Position numbers and translations under genes: made by a program
Notes under the pieces: generated by a model
What the model was told of the DNA's origin: nothing
Databases searched by the model: none
The model's input: only the letters and a program-made list of their open reading frames with translations
Shown: in pieces, positions 22,246-33,500 of the stretch
Layout of the letters: each line of letters opens with the position of its first letter
How positions within the stretch are numbered: position 1 is the stretch's first letter
NCBI GenBank assembly: GCA_902728285.1
Contig: CACVBU010000616.1
Location: forward strand, 1,985,309-2,049,308
DNA from: Clytia hemisphaerica
Lineage: Eukaryota > Cnidaria > Hydrozoa > Leptothecata > Clytiidae
DNA: 64,000 nt
Reading direction: 5' to 3'

Positions 22246-23811
22246 GTTATTTTCTTTTGGACAATGGCTAGTAAAAACGAACAATGATATTTTAACTTGC
22301 GTAAGTATAGAGAGAGCATTCTGAAAAAATGAAAAATTCATCAATGGTAACAGGAACACCTTAGAAATGACAAAATATTATATTTTTAAATATTTCCCTG
22401 AAGGTAGAGAAAAAAGCAAGAAAATATTACACAAGTGACTATTAAAAACATTACAACTATAATTTCCATTTTTTTATCAAGTTTCTACAATTGGTCACTG
22501 TTTTAAAAAGTTTTAGAGCCACACCATCGATATCAACTAATCTTGGCTCCCTTTCGTTGCTTTTATAAAAATCCTTCTCCCATTGCTTGAATAATTTCTC
22601 GCTCTCTTCCAAAACCGATTTGATTTTACCACACAAAATCGACTTGATATTCGCACATTTGTCTCCGTAAGATGTTAAATGAGAGCTTTTGAACAGGTCA
22701 TGGCACTTGTCGAATTCTTTCACCTGTTCAGTCATGCCAAAGATATGGTAGAGGGTTTTGGCAGTGGACGATTTCAACAAATACGATAAATCAGGTTTTT
22801 CTGTAGTTCCTGAAGCTAATTAATGATAATAAAACTTTTAAGGATGTGATCTTTGACCCTAGAACTTTTAGTATGTGTAAAAGCACCTGTTTCTTCATCA
22901 CCCTTACATTCAGCTGCTAGATAGTAGACCCCTTATTGAGGAAAAGCAATGGAAAACTTAAAGACGTGATCCAAGTTTGATGCAGTTAGTGTTTTAAGTG
23001 TGAAAAGATTATACCTCCTTGGAAAGTATCAGGTTGATGAGTTTCCTCTAGCTCCAAATCCACTTCATCGTCATCGTCTAAAATGTGAAACAGGGATGTA
23101 AATCAATTTTCTTTACTCATTACAAAGGTTTTTCATTAAAATTCTAGAGATTCCACATTTAACTACTACCGTTTTTATTATGTGAAAGTAAAATGACTTT
23201 AGGTGGCTAAAATCTTCTTTCTTTCGTTATAAGGTAGATTCAAAAGATTTTCTTATAAAAAAACAATCGGATAATGCTTGGGTACCTTCAGGTTCAATGT
23301 CGTCGTTTCTCGGCTCAGAAACGTGGTCGTTTCTCGGCTCAGAAACGTGATGTTGTTCTGTATCATTATCTGAAATCAAAAGAAAATAATACGCTTAGTT
23401 TCTTTACTTAAGAACTTTAAAATGGGTTTAAAATCTGTTGATTTCTGAAATCTGAGGCTCAGATTGTTCTTAATTTGTTCTTAGGTTTTGGCCAAATTTC
23501 AGTCTCGTGTTCTTATAAAAGTGTTCTTATAAAAAAGCGTGTATTCACCATAATATAAATAATATAAGTTTAAAAAAAGTTAACCATTCAATTTTGAACA
23601 CTATGTAGGTGAAAATTGTGTGCTTTTGATAGTATATTTACGATTAAGATTTATTTTTATAAGATTATTTGTGAAACTAAGCATACCTTTAACAGGCTCG
23701 ATATCAGAAATAGGGCTTTCATCAGAAATCTCTTGTGGTTCTCCATTATTATCTGAAAAACAATTTAAGAAAGGTCTTTTACAGTTTATTGCTATGGGTT
23801 TATTGTTTTAG

Positions 23812-24095
23812 ACACCCCTGTCTCAGTGCCCCGGTAGAACTTTTTCAGTCAGTGGGGATGAAAATTTCTATCAAAATGCTAATGGGGATAAAAAATGTAT
23901 TGTTTCCAGCTCGAAAATTCCAGTGGGGATGGTTTTGGAGTGCAATTTTTTACATTCAGTTTTCAATGGGGATAAAATAATAGAGCAATTTCGCAGTGGG
24001 GTTGAAATTGTAGGATATTTTTTCCACCGGGGACGATTTTTGGCCTATTTTTCCACCGGGGTGGGGGGTCCACCGGGTCTGTGACACAGGGGTGT
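23812..24095. mobile_element. MITE, ACACCCC family, copy 2 (284 bp)
   Basis: Inverted orientation relative to copy 1: starts ACACCCCTGTCTCAGTGCCC and ends GGTCTGTGACACAGGGGTGT. The target duplication is TTTTAG/ATTTAG (5 of 6). It lies in the intron between exons 6 and 7 of the transposon-like gene. Confidence 0.85.
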
Positions 24096-25971
24096 ATTTA
24101 GTTATAGTATTGTTTTAGTTTAAGTAAACGTACCCTCCCCCTCGCTTATAAATTTTTGGAAAAATATTTTTGAAATTTCCTTCTTTTGTCTTAATTCTTC
24201 TTTCTGTACTAGCCTCCTTCTCCTGCTTAGCCCCCGTGTCTATTATGCATTCGAGAGTATGCAAAAACAAAACTAAACTCAAAAAGTGAAATTGTTACCT
24301 AATTCAATTTCGAGTAAACCTTTAATGACATTCCTATCCAAACATTCTTTCTAACGCGTTTCAACAATTGCTATCGAAGTTAACAAATTGTGAGTTTCGA
24401 ATGACATAATTTCAGGACCTTCAACTCGGAAATCAGGCTCATCGTCACCATCAAAGAATTCTATCCAACCTCCTTCTCTTTTCCACCAGACATTTTCACC
24501 TGGCAACATGTAATCAGCCAGTCTTCTCAGGTGATACTCTAAACCATCCTCTGATATATGGATTCGAGTGTTTGGGTTTTTCGCTAAAAAATGAATTTAA
24601 ATACCCAGGTGTTTAACCCTTCATATTCATTTTTTAATGTTGTCTAAGTGTTGCAACTTTTCCGTGTGTAGGCGGGAGGGACGGGAATTATTGAGATATA
24701 AATGCATGAATTCCGCCTTTCCAGCAAGCAAAAGTTTGGTCGAATAACTCAATTGCCTTTTATTCGTTAAATGCAAAAACAGAAAAATACTGATTAGTTC
24801 CATGCTTACGTAATGCTGCATTAAACTTTGAAATTTTCGATTCAACCATGCTACTATCGTGACAATAGATTTTCTTAAATCTCTTTTCAGCTTGATATCT
24901 AGAATAAATGGAGTAATAGTAGTTAAACCATTTGAGTGCCATTTGAGTGCAGAAATTCTAGTGTCACCCCTGAAATTCGAATAAACATATAACTTTTTGT
25001 AGTTTTTGGGGGTTGCTAAGCTTTGTTAATACATAATGTTTTTTTTTTTCGGTATTGCTAATGATAATTAATAGTTTTATAAAAGATTAATTTGAAGGTT
25101 GAAGTTACCGAACAATTCCAGTGTCTCTGACGGATTGCTGTGTTCTTTGAGATGTGTCTCTAACGATTCCCCGCGTTTGTCCAAAGATTCTCTCCTCAGA
25201 TTCTGTGTACAAGGACGATGGAGCGATGATTCTGGCATGCTCCGGAAGATGGATTGTTATTGCATGAAAGTATGTGCCGTAAATCTTTTTCAGCTTTGGG
25301 TTATCTCCGAAAATTTGGACGCACCGCAAAAAGTGAATGTAAGTAACATTGAAGAGGCGGAGGACTGTTTTCGGTGAGCGTCGGAGTGAAGGAAGGTAGG
25401 ACAGTCGACCAATTTCTTTCATTGTGTACAAAAGCTCCTCGATTTCCTTTGGTAACCTTTTCATCAGCCCCTGATAGACGGTGATGATTGAGAGCCGATA
25501 ATCACATCCACGGTAGCTGTCTTTGTGAGTTCCTAAAGCAGCCTTCTTTTGCTGGATGAAAACTACCTTGTTGTCATCTGTTAGGTAATTTGCAGAACTG
25601 AATATATCCCAAAGATTTTTGATGTGGCCTTTGAGGTCGTGAAGTGGCTCGATCTGGCTGACTTCATAATCTTGTATGTTCAAAGTGCTTGTAGATTCCA
25701 AGGCAGCTCCAAAACACATAGCAGGAATTCTTACGTTGCCTTTTAAATCTTCTTTGAGTTTTCGTTCCAGAAAATCTCTCTTTGGTGCTTTTTTCTCGTT
25801 AATGAGAAGACCTCTTTCGAAAACTTCATCAAAAAGCTTTTGAGCCGACAAATTGGCAAATGGATTGACAGCATTTTCGATCCTACCTGCTGGTCCTGAA
25901 ATAACCTATTATCAAACGAAAATGGATAAATAAGTACTGTGTACACTATGTCAAATTTAGATTTTCTATCC

Positions 25972-26045
25972 CAGCTGGAACACAACGTTGTTTCAACGTT
26001 CATATAACGTTAGATAAACGTTGAAACAATGTTGTGTGTCAGCTG
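25972..26045. mobile_element. Palindromic AACGTT mini-element, copy 1
   Basis: CAGCTGGAACACAACGTTGT ... ACAATGTTGTGTGTCAGCTG is close to a full palindrome of 74 bp built from CAACGTTGTTTCAACGTT. A related copy is at 46103-46201. It lies in an intron. Confidence 0.75.
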
Positions 26046-27220
26046 AATGTGAGGATTAATACACGCTTTTTTTATAAGAATAGTGTTTTTTTGGCTGAGG
26101 GTAAAGTATTCTTAGGAATTTTCCGAATCTGAGGGTGAGATGTTCTTAAAAACATTATACTTATAATAAACGGAACAACTCATCTCCTGTTAAAAATTAT
26201 GCTTCCTTTTGATTACTCCCACCCTATATTCTTGTCAATTCGCAAAATGTCACCCTCAACTAAAAAAAGGAAGCGTGTATACAATTAAAAAAGTCCTTTT
26301 AAAGATTTTCTTATATCATATAGAAAGGAGGCGCACCCCATGCTGACAAAGCAGAATAAAAAAGATAATTTCTCAAAAATTTTACTAGCACGGTGCCGAA
26401 AGTAGTGAGACAGGTGAGACATCATTCGTGTGCACAGACTTGTTAAAAACTATAATTTTTTTGAATCTTTGGATGAAATTGTTTCATTTTATAGCCATAT
26501 TTGAGCTCACTCAAAGCACTTTCATTTTCAACCCCCAGGAAAAGTGATGACGTCACAAGGGTCAAAATTTTTCTCACCACCCGTTTTGGTTTTTTATGGA
26601 CCTGATTCATGTGGAGAAAGTTGTTTTTCTTTTGTTTAAAAGTTTTCGCAAATGATAGGTGATACTTAAAATCCTCCTAAATGTAAACTGTATATCTTAA
26701 CTCGAAATACTTCAAATAAGGACTAAAATGCTTTTTAATCTGATAAGAAGATCATCCTGGCTAAACTGCCGTTACCTAGTGCTAAGTGCTGCTCATAAAT
26801 TCTGATTCTAATCTCCTCCAGTGGTATCCTTCTACCTTCAATTGTGAATGTCTTTTTGACGAGTTTGCCTTTGATCAAAACTATTTTGGTGAATGTCTTT
26901 GGTTCAAAAAGCTCGCCAAGGATATAAGTTCCATTCGCTACAAGTTCTGCCATTTCAGACTTCAGATATTTATATGGTCTGGTCTTAGGCATAGAAACGT
27001 CAGTTCCTGTATAGAAAAAAAACAACACAAAAATATTCAGAACAAAATATTATTTACTTTCAAGACTGTGAAGGGGTTAATTTTTGGCAATTTCAGAACT
27101 GGGCTACAGTTTCCTTAAATATAAAGCTTTCAAAATATGAACTAATGTATAACAAATTTCAGTCATGTCAGACAATTGTTAGGCTTTTCAGGCTACCAAA
27201 CAGTATCAGGGATACTGTTA

Positions 27221-27247
27221 CAGACAGACAGACAGACAGACAGATAG
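27221..27247. repeat. (CAGA)n microsatellite
   Basis: About 6.5 uninterrupted CAGA units just downstream (minus-strand sense) of exon 2 of the transposon-like gene. Confidence 0.9.
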
Positions 27248-27942
27248 ACCAATTCTCAGATTACAGCATACTACTTGTACCTGCAATTTTTAAACCAGCA
27301 CGTCGAACTTGACCTTTTGAATGAGAATTTTTAAACTACGAAAGATCGATACCATTTAGCTCCAAAAGATCCTTCACAACCTGATGTTTGTTATTGACTG
27401 TAACACCATAAGTTCGACCCAATTCAGTATATTTTATCTGTTGAAAACAAAAAAAATCATGGTCCACTATTATTCTTCACCTATGGGAGTTAGCAATCCA
27501 CTCTTCTTAGCAAAGCAAAAGAAACCTTTGGAATGTAATTTTAAAAATTATTCAGAACTATTAGCAGCTAACACCCCTGACGGGTAGGTCCAAAAAGGAA
27601 GAACTCATTAAGCCAATTCAAAATATTTTATCAAAACGTTTGCAAATAAAATTGATCAGATACCTCGTAGTTCTCAGGATAGGTTTTAACTTCAGCTAGC
27701 AATCCGTTTTTATCAAAATCTAACAAATCAGGATGTGGAGAGTGTCTTTTCTTTTTGACTGTACCTTCAAGTTCTGCCATCTTTCCTAAATTTGTAAAAA
27801 GAAAGCTTGCTACACTGCTTTTTGCGCAATGACATTGGTTCTTTTCGCATGACGACGAGGCTACACTGCCCAGAGTTGCCCATCATTAGGAAAATACATT
27901 GTGACGTCACTTTTTCAAATGAAAATGAATGAAAATGAATTG

Positions 27943-28686
27943 TTATCTGCTATAAATCCCAAATAAAATAAAATCATGTGAAAATAATATAAGCGCAATG
28001 ATACTTTTATTAGTTCTTTCCGTTGCGACCTTGACTGTCTCAAAGTACAATGCACCTCTCTGTTTCTGATACTTTCCCTTAGACATTCTTAAACCAAATG
28101 TTGCATCAGTGTCTCTTCCCTTCCATTGGTTTTGGATTGATTTTTTTACCTAAAATAATATTGGACATTAAAATTACATTTTTCAAAAATTGATTCCACA
28201 AATTAATTTATTGTTTAGCTGCAAAAAATCTGAAATAAAAAACAAGTGAATTATTGATGCGGCGGACAGAGAGGAAGCAGAAATACTTAATTCTACATAT
28301 GACAACTTCATTTTACAAATGCAATATAGGAATATACTTACTCGAGTTGTGTATTGTCTTATTTTTTTCTTTTTTTCGGAGGACGTTGCCTTCTTTTGGA
28401 CGTTTGCTTCGCTTAATTTACACAAAACAGTAGTGAAGTTTTTGCCGTACATTGGTTTAAACTGGTTGTTTACTTCTTGTAACACAGCCTTGGCAGCAAC
28501 TTTTTCAATGCCAGGAAAAAGTTTTTCTGGTCGGGGTATATTGACTGTTATACAATGAGGAGTAGTCATTATATGAGGTATGGAGATTGTATTTGGAGTG
28601 GTGTGAATTAATGGTGGGGTGGCTGCATCAGCTTGTTGTGGTGTTTGTGAAGAAGTGGCAATAGCTGGAGATGGTGTTTCAGGTGC
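27943..28686 (-). CDS. Unknown protein, last two exons
   Basis: Exons 28342-28686 and 27943-28149 are both in phase 0, with acceptors TTTATTTTAAG and AATATTATTTTAG and a donor GTAAGTATA; the stop is TAA at 27943. The first encodes a Pro/Thr/Ser/Gln-rich stretch (APETPSPAIATSSQTPQQAD) followed by RPEKLFPGIEKVAAKAVLQE, FKPMYGKNFTTVLCKLSEAN and a lysine-rich run. The second encodes SIQNQWKGRDTDATFGLRMS then KGKYQKQRGALYFETVKV. I do not recognise the family. The start is missing: an ATG in AAAGATGGCGGCAAATG at 28808 is a candidate first exon, but no donor is clear. The stop lies only about 160 bases before the ATG of the transposon-like gene on the same strand, so the two could belong to one element. 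Confidence 0.5.
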
Positions 28687-29096
28687 CTTAAAATAAACGA
28701 TATTACTTCATAATAAACTAATATTAACTTCAAAAAAAAAGGAAGAAGGAATGGGTGTCGCAGTAAGAATAGTTTTCTTTTGCATGCAAGGCGACCATTT
28801 GCCGCCATCTTTGATTTGCCTAACTAAATCCAGTTGAATGTGCACGCGCATGTGTTTACCTTAAAATATTGACCTCATAATCGGCCCTTGGGAAAATTGG
28901 CCCTACCTCGTCAGGGGGAGTCAGGGTCCAGGATACCAACCCAGGGCCCAAAAACCTGACTTTTCGAGATTCGAAAGTAGTAGACAACACCACCCCCTAA
29001 ATTGGTATCAATACCAACTTGAAAACCCCAATTTTCTAAAAAAGGGGGGACCCACCCCCTAAATTGGTATGGATACAAACATGAAAATCCTGATTA

Positions 29097-29190
29097 AATA
29101 AACAGACTGTACCCTTATAATCATAAAGGTTGGTGAGTCCAGTCAAAACACAGATTTGATCTGTAGCGTCATGCTTCACTTTACACCTTT
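29097..29190. repeat. Dispersed repeat, copy without the MITE
   Basis: AAATAAACAGACTGTACCC, TAATCATAAAGGTTGGTGAG and TCCAGTCAAAACACAGAT match 2862-3115 on both sides of the MITE there, with no insert between them. Confidence 0.75.
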
Positions 29191-29299
29191 ACTTTACATC
29201 ATGGAGAAAGTTTTACAATAAACCAAGGAAAATGTCAAAATTTCCGAGAGATGAATATTTTTGCATACTATCATGTGTAAAATTACTGAAAAATACTCC

Positions 29300-29640
29300 A
29301 AATTCATAACAAAAATATTCAAAATTTTAAACGCATGCGAAGAAAAAGTTCATAATTCACGACAAAAGTTTTCCCCATTTTAAATGCACGTGGAGGAAAA
29401 GTTAATAGTTCACGACAAAAGTTTTCCCCATTTTAAACGCATACAAAGGAAAAGTTAGCAGTTCACAACAAAAGTTTTCCACGTTTTAATAGCACGTTGA
29501 AGAAAATCTCCAAATTCATGGCAAAAGTATTCCACATTTTGAACGCATGCAAAGGAAAGTCCATAATTCACGACAAAAGTTTTCCACATTTCAATCACAA
29601 GCGGAAGATAATTTCAAAGTTTGCGATAAAAGTGTTTGTG
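29300..29640. repeat. Minisatellite, ~53-bp unit, about 6.5 copies
   Basis: Units share TTCACGACAAAAGTTTTCCC, ATTTTAAACGCATGCAAAGG and AAAAGTT. It ends about 70 bp before the BEL/Pao element. Confidence 0.85.
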
Positions 29641-29715
29641 TATGAGGTGATTTCCAATTGTCTACATCCACATTCAATGGGATTAGCTAACTTTTTCAGA
29701 AGTTAACGTTCTTCG

Positions 29716-30495
29716 TGTTGGGGCAGAAACAATGAAGGGTGACAAGAAGGCTGTGTTCGTAACACTTGATGTGAATGTGTTCAAACTAAAAGAGAAAAAT
29801 TTGACTAAGTCTTACAAAATGTCTCTAAGTCTGAAAAGTATAAGTTTGAAAAATATAAGTCTGAAAATATAAGTCTAATTTGAAATTTATATGTCAGTAC
29901 AAAGATTGATTTGAATATTTGAATTGAAAAATGAAATCTAAGAGTATATGTATAATTTGTATGTCTATGTTGAAAAAATGTAAGTTGAAAATAAAAATCC
30001 AAGATGGCCGACCTAAATCCTACAAGTGCATGACTAAGCAAAAAGAAAGCACCCAGGCAAAAATGGAAACAAAAGCAAACACTGAAAAGCAAACTTACCA
30101 GCTAGCCTGGGTGTGAATGTTGTGAAATGTGAAATGATGTTGAGTTTGAATTTGAATTATTGAATTTGATGTTCACCCTTCAAGTGTCTCTTGTGAAATG
30201 AATAGCAGGTCTGAGAGTGACTCTGCAATTTATGCACTTTGATGTGTAAAATACAGACCAAAAATTTATAATTTAATTATGCAAAAATAAAGCAAAGTTG
30301 ACTAAATAAATATTGATTTGATGAATAAATTAACATAAATTAACATAAAAATGGCCAAAAGGGACAAAAAACTCCAAATGCAAAAAACAAGACAAAACAC
30401 AGACCAGACTGAAAAAATGCCAAAAGGCAGGAAACTGAAAAGACCAAAAGAACATGAAACTTAAAACAAACAAAACTGCAGCTGATGCTGTAACA
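29716..30495 (-). repeat. BEL/Pao 3' LTR (780 bp)
   Basis: Near-identical to 36856-37627. Differences seen: an extra 9 bases around 30130, one missing base near 30066, and T for C at about 30448. Confidence 0.95.
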
Positions 30496-30578
30496 CTCCC
30501 CCCACAAAAATATTGAATCGAAAAATATATTTGTATTTGAAAAAACAATTTATTTGAATTTTCCCATTGATCATATAT

Positions 30579-33500
30579 TCAAGTTGAACACTTGAAAAGT
30601 TCTTTAGATAGATCTAGTTCATCAACACAGTGAATTAATATCAGTGATCTCACAGATCTTGTAGTCAGACGTTTTACATTTTCAGATGAATTTTGGTATT
30701 CAACGACAACTTTTCGTATTTTGTCATCACGATCCACTTTCACTTCTTTGATAATCCCATATTGATACGTGGATGAAATGACGGAATCCTGTTTTGTGAA
30801 CAGAACGATATCACCAGCCTTGACGTGCTTGTTTGAGTTGAACCATTTTGGTTGTTCAATAAGATTTGGAACGTGTGACACTAGCCATGAGTCAAGCCAA
30901 GCGTCGTAGATCTTTTGGTTCGATCGGATAATCTTGTCATAATCATTTTCAACAGATAAGGTACCACTTGGGCCACGATTGTTGTTTCGCCCAAGGATTA
31001 AGCGGTTGGGTGTTAGCAAGTCTCCCATTTCGAAGTTTCCTTTCACGTTTCGAACAGCTATTGGTGCATCATTAATGGAGTTTGTGAGGATGGCTGCCAT
31101 TGTCTCCCACTGTATGATTGAAAGTCTTTCGTTGTGCATTGATTTTTCTAAGGATGATCTGACCTCACGAATTTTCCTCTCAACACGGCCATGATGATTA
31201 TGACCACCAACTGGGCATGTTTCAAAGTTGATTCTTTGATCTCGATGAAGTTGGAATGCGATGTCAACAATGTCGAGTTTCATTGTCTCACAGCCCTTGA
31301 TGAGCTGACCTCCTTCGTCTGCCAGAAGTTTGTTAGGATATCCAACCTGACAGGAGAAACGTGTGAAGGCTTGCAAAAACGACGTAGTAGAGTAATCCTC
31401 CATTACTTTGATGTTAACAGCAGTTGTTGTGGCGCAACAGAATACAACCAGCCATATCTTTACGGTAGTGCGTTTGTGATGTTGCGAGTAGCTTGAAAAT
31501 GGTCCTGCAAGATCCACTTGTGATATGTAAAATGCAGGTGCGATGATGAGGTTGTCTTGTGAAAGTGGTCCCATTTCCACAGCGATTGTCTTTTTGTTGA
31601 TATAGCGACAGCGTGGACATGAAGAACGTATGAAGTTGACGAGTGATCTTCCTTCTAAGATGTATGCGGTCTTGAGGACTTCTCGCCAAGTTGTTTCAAC
31701 ACCAGAATGTTTGACGGTGCTATTCCAGTGGATGTCGTTGATTATGCTGACAGCCAATGGTGAGTGTTTATCGATGATTGGCACACAAAATGACGTTGAT
31801 GTAAGATCTTTCATGGTTGATGTCATTCTACCAGCAACTGTAATTGAGTCTTCTGACAGTAAACGACCAATGTGATGAAGAATACCATCCTTTTCAATTG
31901 ATATCTTGCCAACCTTTTGTTTGACGAAATGTTTGACCTCTTGAGTAGCCTTCTGAAAGAAATATCTCTCAGCTTGAGATATCTCCTCATTTGTAAGGAT
32001 TATGTGTGGTTTAATTGAAGAATTGATCTTTGTTTTCCCTTTAGTGCGACAAAGTTTGATGAAACGTAACATTATTGCGAAGACACGCACAACTTTGGTG
32101 AAAGAATGGCGATTTGGGTCAACCACATAATTGGAGAACTTGTATCTTTGTTGCGTTTTGTTGAGAAACTCATCAGTGATTAGTTGATTGTGATAGACAG
32201 AATGAGTTGAAGGAATCTTGGCTTCACGATTAGCTTGTTCCAATTCCACCTGACTGAGCCTTATTTCTTTGGCGGTTAGTGCTGGGAATTCTGATACTTC
32301 TTGCGTCATCCACTGGAATCCATTGATCCACTGGGAGGATTGGTCAACATCGGTCATGGTTGTACACCTTCTTGTTCCGAAGTCAGCGATCATGTTGTTT
32401 GATTGGACATATTTCCATGATGTAATGTCTGTTAGTCGGTGAATCTCGTTTACACGGTTGCGGACCCACTGCTTGAGTTGTAGTGAAGTGTTGTTGATCC
32501 AGTAGAGGGTGATTTGCGAATCTGTGAACTTGGAAGCTCCAGTATGTGTTGAATGGAATGACTTTCTTACAACTTCACTTGTGTGGGTATTGATGATTGA
32601 TGCGTACAGTTCCCCTCTTGGTTGAGTATATTCATCTGGTACAAGTAGTGAGCGGGCGAAGATCAATTGACAGGAGTAGTCGCCTTGTTTTCGTTTGAAT
32701 CGAGCATAGATAGATGAGCATGCTAGATCCTGGCTTGCATCACCAAAATCGAGAGTTGTGATGTCTAGATTAACTGCATCTGGTGGCACAATAGCACGGT
32801 TGAATTTGATGGATTTGAGTTCTTGAATCATTTTGAAATGTGATGACCAAAGATGTCTGAGATCGTTGGGTAGAATATCATCCCAATCCATTTTGCGTTT
32901 GACGAGAGTGTGGAGGTCCATTTTCAGTGTTGCGGTAATCGGCGTTAGAAGTCCAGAGATGTCAAACACTTCAGATGCTTTTGAGACACACTGTCGACGC
33001 GTGAGATTGAGTGGTATTTCTTTGATTTCATTGGGTTTCTTGCCTCGATATTTTCTTGCGAAGTTCAGTTCTTGGATATCTAGGCTGATTTGATCTTCCA
33101 ATGGATACCATTTGAGACCAGCCACTGATACGGTCTCACCATCAGCTGTTAGTTTGTCATGTGGTTGTTGATTTGAAAAGGTGAATCCTTTTAGTGAAAA
33201 TCCACCATGATTGACCACCAGTTCTAAGTTGTCGGCTAAGTGGTTGGCTTCTGACTGTGATTGATGACCGGTTATGCAGTCATCCACGTATACATCATCG
33301 GTTATGATCTTGTGAACTTCCGGGTACTGGTCTTTGAAAATTTTTGCAGTTTCACGAAGCGCATGCTCCGCCTGGTTCCCACTTGATTTCACGCCATAGA
33401 TAAGGGTTTTTATGACTTTCTCTTCGGGCGGTTTGTCTGGGTTGAGATTTTCTTCCCACAGATAACGTTGGAGACACCAGTGAGTTTGATCGAGTTGTAT

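Larger units (their letters stand above)
22457..27780 (-). pseudogene. Transposon-like invertebrate gene, eleven exons, two in-frame UAGs
   Basis: Exons: 27664-27780 (ATG), 27281-27380, 26776-27006, 25109-25895, 24810-24898, 24299-24583, 23687-23752, 23286-23369, 23015-23077, 22887-22916 and 22457-22809 (stop). All junctions use GT-AG and the phases agree. Motifs: MAELEGTVKKKRHSPHPDLL at the start, TFTIEGRRIPLEEIRIR, IQDYEVSQIEPLHDLKGHI, HLPEHARIIAPSSLYTESEE, RIFGQTRGIVRDTSQRT, and GGWIEFFDGDDEPDFRVEGP. This order is known to me from multi-copy uncharacterised proteins of cnidarians and sponges that look transposon-derived; I cannot name a function. UAG codons interrupt exon 2 (27336-27338, after DLLELNGIDLS) and exon 6 (24351-24353, between IVETR and KECLDRN), although frame and splice sites remain intact beyond both. 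Tryptophan (UGG) would fit each site. Either it is a young pseudogene or the stops are bypassed. Four small symmetric exons encode an acidic linker. Confidence 0.65.
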
